From Pseudopedobacter beijingensis (GTDB lineage: Bacteria > Bacteroidota > Bacteroidia > Sphingobacteriales > Sphingobacteriaceae): DNA of 64,000 bases. The stretch's first letter is position 1. Each line of letters starts with the position of its first letter. The notes beneath the pieces are model-generated. The model saw nothing but the letters and a program-made list of their open reading frames with translations, made no database searches and was not told the origin of the DNA. This document shows, in pieces, positions 62,524 to 64,000 of this stretch. A program made the position numbers and the translations under genes. The DNA is taken from the NCBI RefSeq assembly GCF_042678145.1, contig NZ_JBHUDG010000003.1, positions 186,001-250,000 of the forward strand. Direction: 5' to 3'.

Positions 62524-63819
62524 TCAGGCATTTATTTTAGACAACATACTCCTAAAATCACTGGAGGCAGGTGATTCAAACACTTCCAGATCAAAATAAC
62601 TTACAGCTGCGAAAATATGGTCGAATATATCGGCCATAATGTTTTCGTAGTTCTTCCATTTTACATCATTGGTAAAAGTGTAAATTTCTAAGGGCAAGCC
62701 ATCGTCTTGCGGTTCCAGTTGTCGTACAATCATGGTCATACCTGTATGCAGGTTGGGATTGCTTTTAAGGTATTCATCAATATACACTCTAAACACACCA
62801 ATATTAGTCAGATTTCTCCCATTAATCAAAACAGACCGATCGATATTTCTCTCCGAATTATTCTGTTCTATTTCCGTTTTCTTAGTGTTCAGATAATCGC
62901 TGATTAATGACACCTTCTTTAAACGATGAATATCTTCATCAGAAAGGTATTTAATAGTGGATATTTTTATTCTTATCGCTCTTTTTATTCTTCTTCCACC
63001 GGCACTCGTCATCCCTCTCCAGTTTTTAAAAGAGTCGGATATAAGGTTGTAAGTAGGAATAGTGGTAATGGTCTTATCAAAGTTTTGCACTTTTACCGTA
63101 GTCAGCGAAATTTCTATAACGTCGCCATCTGCTCCGTATTTATCCATTGTAATCCAATCACCAATACGTACCATATCATTAATGGTTACTTGTATACTGG
63201 CCACAAAACCCAATATGGTATCTTTAAAAACCAATATAAGTATAGCAGAAGCAGCTCCTAAAGTGGTAAAAAAAGCAAGAACGGAACGTCCTGTAAGGGT
63301 TGTAAAAATTAATAGTCCCGCTACAAAATACAGAACTATAACCATTACCTGCACATAGCTATCTATAGGCTTATCTTTAAAGGAGTCTTTGGTTTTCAGA
63401 TAATCCCTTATCGACCTCAATACCGATCTGAATATATATATTCCCAAAACAATGGTATAAATATCCAGCAGCGTATTAACAGCAGGTATAACCTGAGTAA
63501 AATCGTAGAATATTAGGGGGACCAAACTAATCACTATATTGAGTGGTATTATTCTGGCAATCTGATCGGGAAGTTTATGTTCAAGTAAAAAATCATCAAA
63601 TTTTGTACTTGTTTTAGAAATCAGGTTTTTAAATACTTTGATCAGTATCTTTTGGCCTAAACGATAGGTTATCCAAACTACGAGCACTAATACCACCAAA
63701 AACACAAACAATTTCAGATAAGAAATTATCTGATTTTCTACCCCAATCTTTTCGATTATATTTTCTAACCATTCATGAACAGTCGAGATAAAATCTTTTT
63801 CTTTTACACTTGTTATCAT
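62524..63819 (-). CDS. MscS-family mechanosensitive ion channel
   Basis: A 431-residue inner-membrane channel with about five membrane helices. The pore helix and beta domain are in LAFFTTLGAASAILILVFKD, TILGFVASIQVTINDMVRIG and DWITMDKYGADGDVIEISLT, the typical MscS block. TTIPTYNLISDSFKNWRGMT continues the beta domain. The C-terminal domain is longer than in E. coli MscS, as in YbdG-like channels. It opens under hypo-osmotic stress to release solutes. Confidence 0.92.
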   Translation of the reverse strand: MITSVKEKDFISTVHEWLENIIEKIGVENQIISYLKLFVFLVVLVLVVWITYRLGQKILIKVFKNLISKTSTKFDDFLLEHKLPDQIARIIPLNIVISLVPLIFYDFTQVIPAVNTLLDIYTIVLGIYIFRSVLRSIRDYLKTKDSFKDKPIDSYVQVMVIVLYFVAGLLIFTTLTGRSVLAFFTTLGAASAILILVFKDTILGFVASIQVTINDMVRIGDWITMDKYGADGDVIEISLTTVKVQNFDKTITTIPTYNLISDSFKNWRGMTSAGGRRIKRAIRIKISTIKYLSDEDIHRLKKVSLISDYLNTKKTEIEQNNSERNIDRSVLINGRNLTNIGVFRVYIDEYLKSNPNLHTGMTMIVRQLEPQDDGLPLEIYTFTNDVKWKNYENIMADIFDHIFAAVSYFDLEVFESPASSDFRSMLSKINA

Positions 63820-63905
63820 CCTTAAATACTTTTTCTGACATGTTAAGCCGGTAATTTAATGATTTAGGATTAGAATACTTTAAAAACAGATAAGGTTTTT
63901 AAATA

Positions 63906-63939
63906 AAAGAGCCCATAGTTATTAAACTACAGGCTCTTT
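63906..63939 (-). terminator. Terminator of the outer-membrane protein gene
   Basis: AAAGAGCC and GGCTCTTT pair, extended by an inner TAGTT/AACTA stem; on the minus strand it is followed by TTTTATTT. It lies 25 nt past the stop of the partial gene at the window end. Confidence 0.75.
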
Positions 63940-63963
63940 CATTTATTTTTTAATGTCTATTTC

Positions 63964-64000
63964 TTAGAAAACAAAACCGATACGAATTGCACCAATTACT
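63964..64000 (-). CDS. C-terminal end of an outer-membrane beta-barrel protein (partial)
   Basis: Only 11 codons before the stop are in the window: VIGAIRIGFVF. The alternating hydrophobic pattern ending in Phe is the signature of the last strand of a barrel recognised by the BAM complex. The rest of the gene lies beyond the window. Confidence 0.6.
   Translation of the reverse strand, partial: VIGAIRIGFVF

Overview
The window is A+T-rich bacterial DNA from a member of the Bacteroidota, most likely a Sphingobacteriaceae species close to Pedobacter/Pseudopedobacter (inference). The signs are paired SusC/SusD genes, a hybrid two-component regulator, a type IX secretion sorting domain, -7 boxes of the TAnnTTTG type, GTG/TTG starts without Shine-Dalgarno sequences, DUF2723 and YtxJ proteins, and many short palindromic extragenic repeats.

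Region 1 (1-32885) is a large carbohydrate-use region. Two SGNH acetylesterases lie divergent from a tight GH50-like/GH2/CE15 operon. An hybrid sensor-regulator, an alpha/beta esterase and a type IX-secreted beta-propeller-like protein follow. Next is a sigma factor/FecR/SusC/SusD/DUF5017/DUF6259/carbohydrate-binding operon read on the minus strand. A YafQ-type toxin-antitoxin pair sits beside the regulator. The enzymes suggest an acetylated glycan carrying uronic acid esters and beta-galactosyl-type linkages; the substrate is inferred. On the plus strand a Gfo/Idh/MocA oxidoreductase is paired with a HEAT plus tandem DUF1080 protein, which fits 3-keto-glycoside chemistry.

Region 2 (33041-43924) is housekeeping: prfB with a programmed +1 frameshift, ytxJ, a 41-residue lipoprotein, ribH with a structured leader or small RNA, a TPR protein, recF-dciA, rplY, prs, tRNA-Gln, YceI, an AraC regulator, metA and a PagL-like deacylase.

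Region 3 (44227-47661) is the least ordinary part. It is a mosaic of decayed mobile-element pieces and short repeats, then three direct copies of a ~175 bp repeat. Each copy encodes the start of a short peptide on the minus strand. In two copies a different small membrane-protein gene follows at once, and a lipoprotein gene abuts the third. It looks like a repeat-separated cassette array, perhaps of immunity-type genes.

Region 4 (47662-64000) returns to core genes: a DUF2723 glycosyltransferase-like protein, accA, secA, a SPOR protein, an M20 amidohydrolase, an aldo/keto reductase, an SDR, an MscS channel and the tail of an outer-membrane barrel. Its long gaps (50692-52072 and 58901-59373) are filled with dispersed repeats, including a 275 bp direct duplication.
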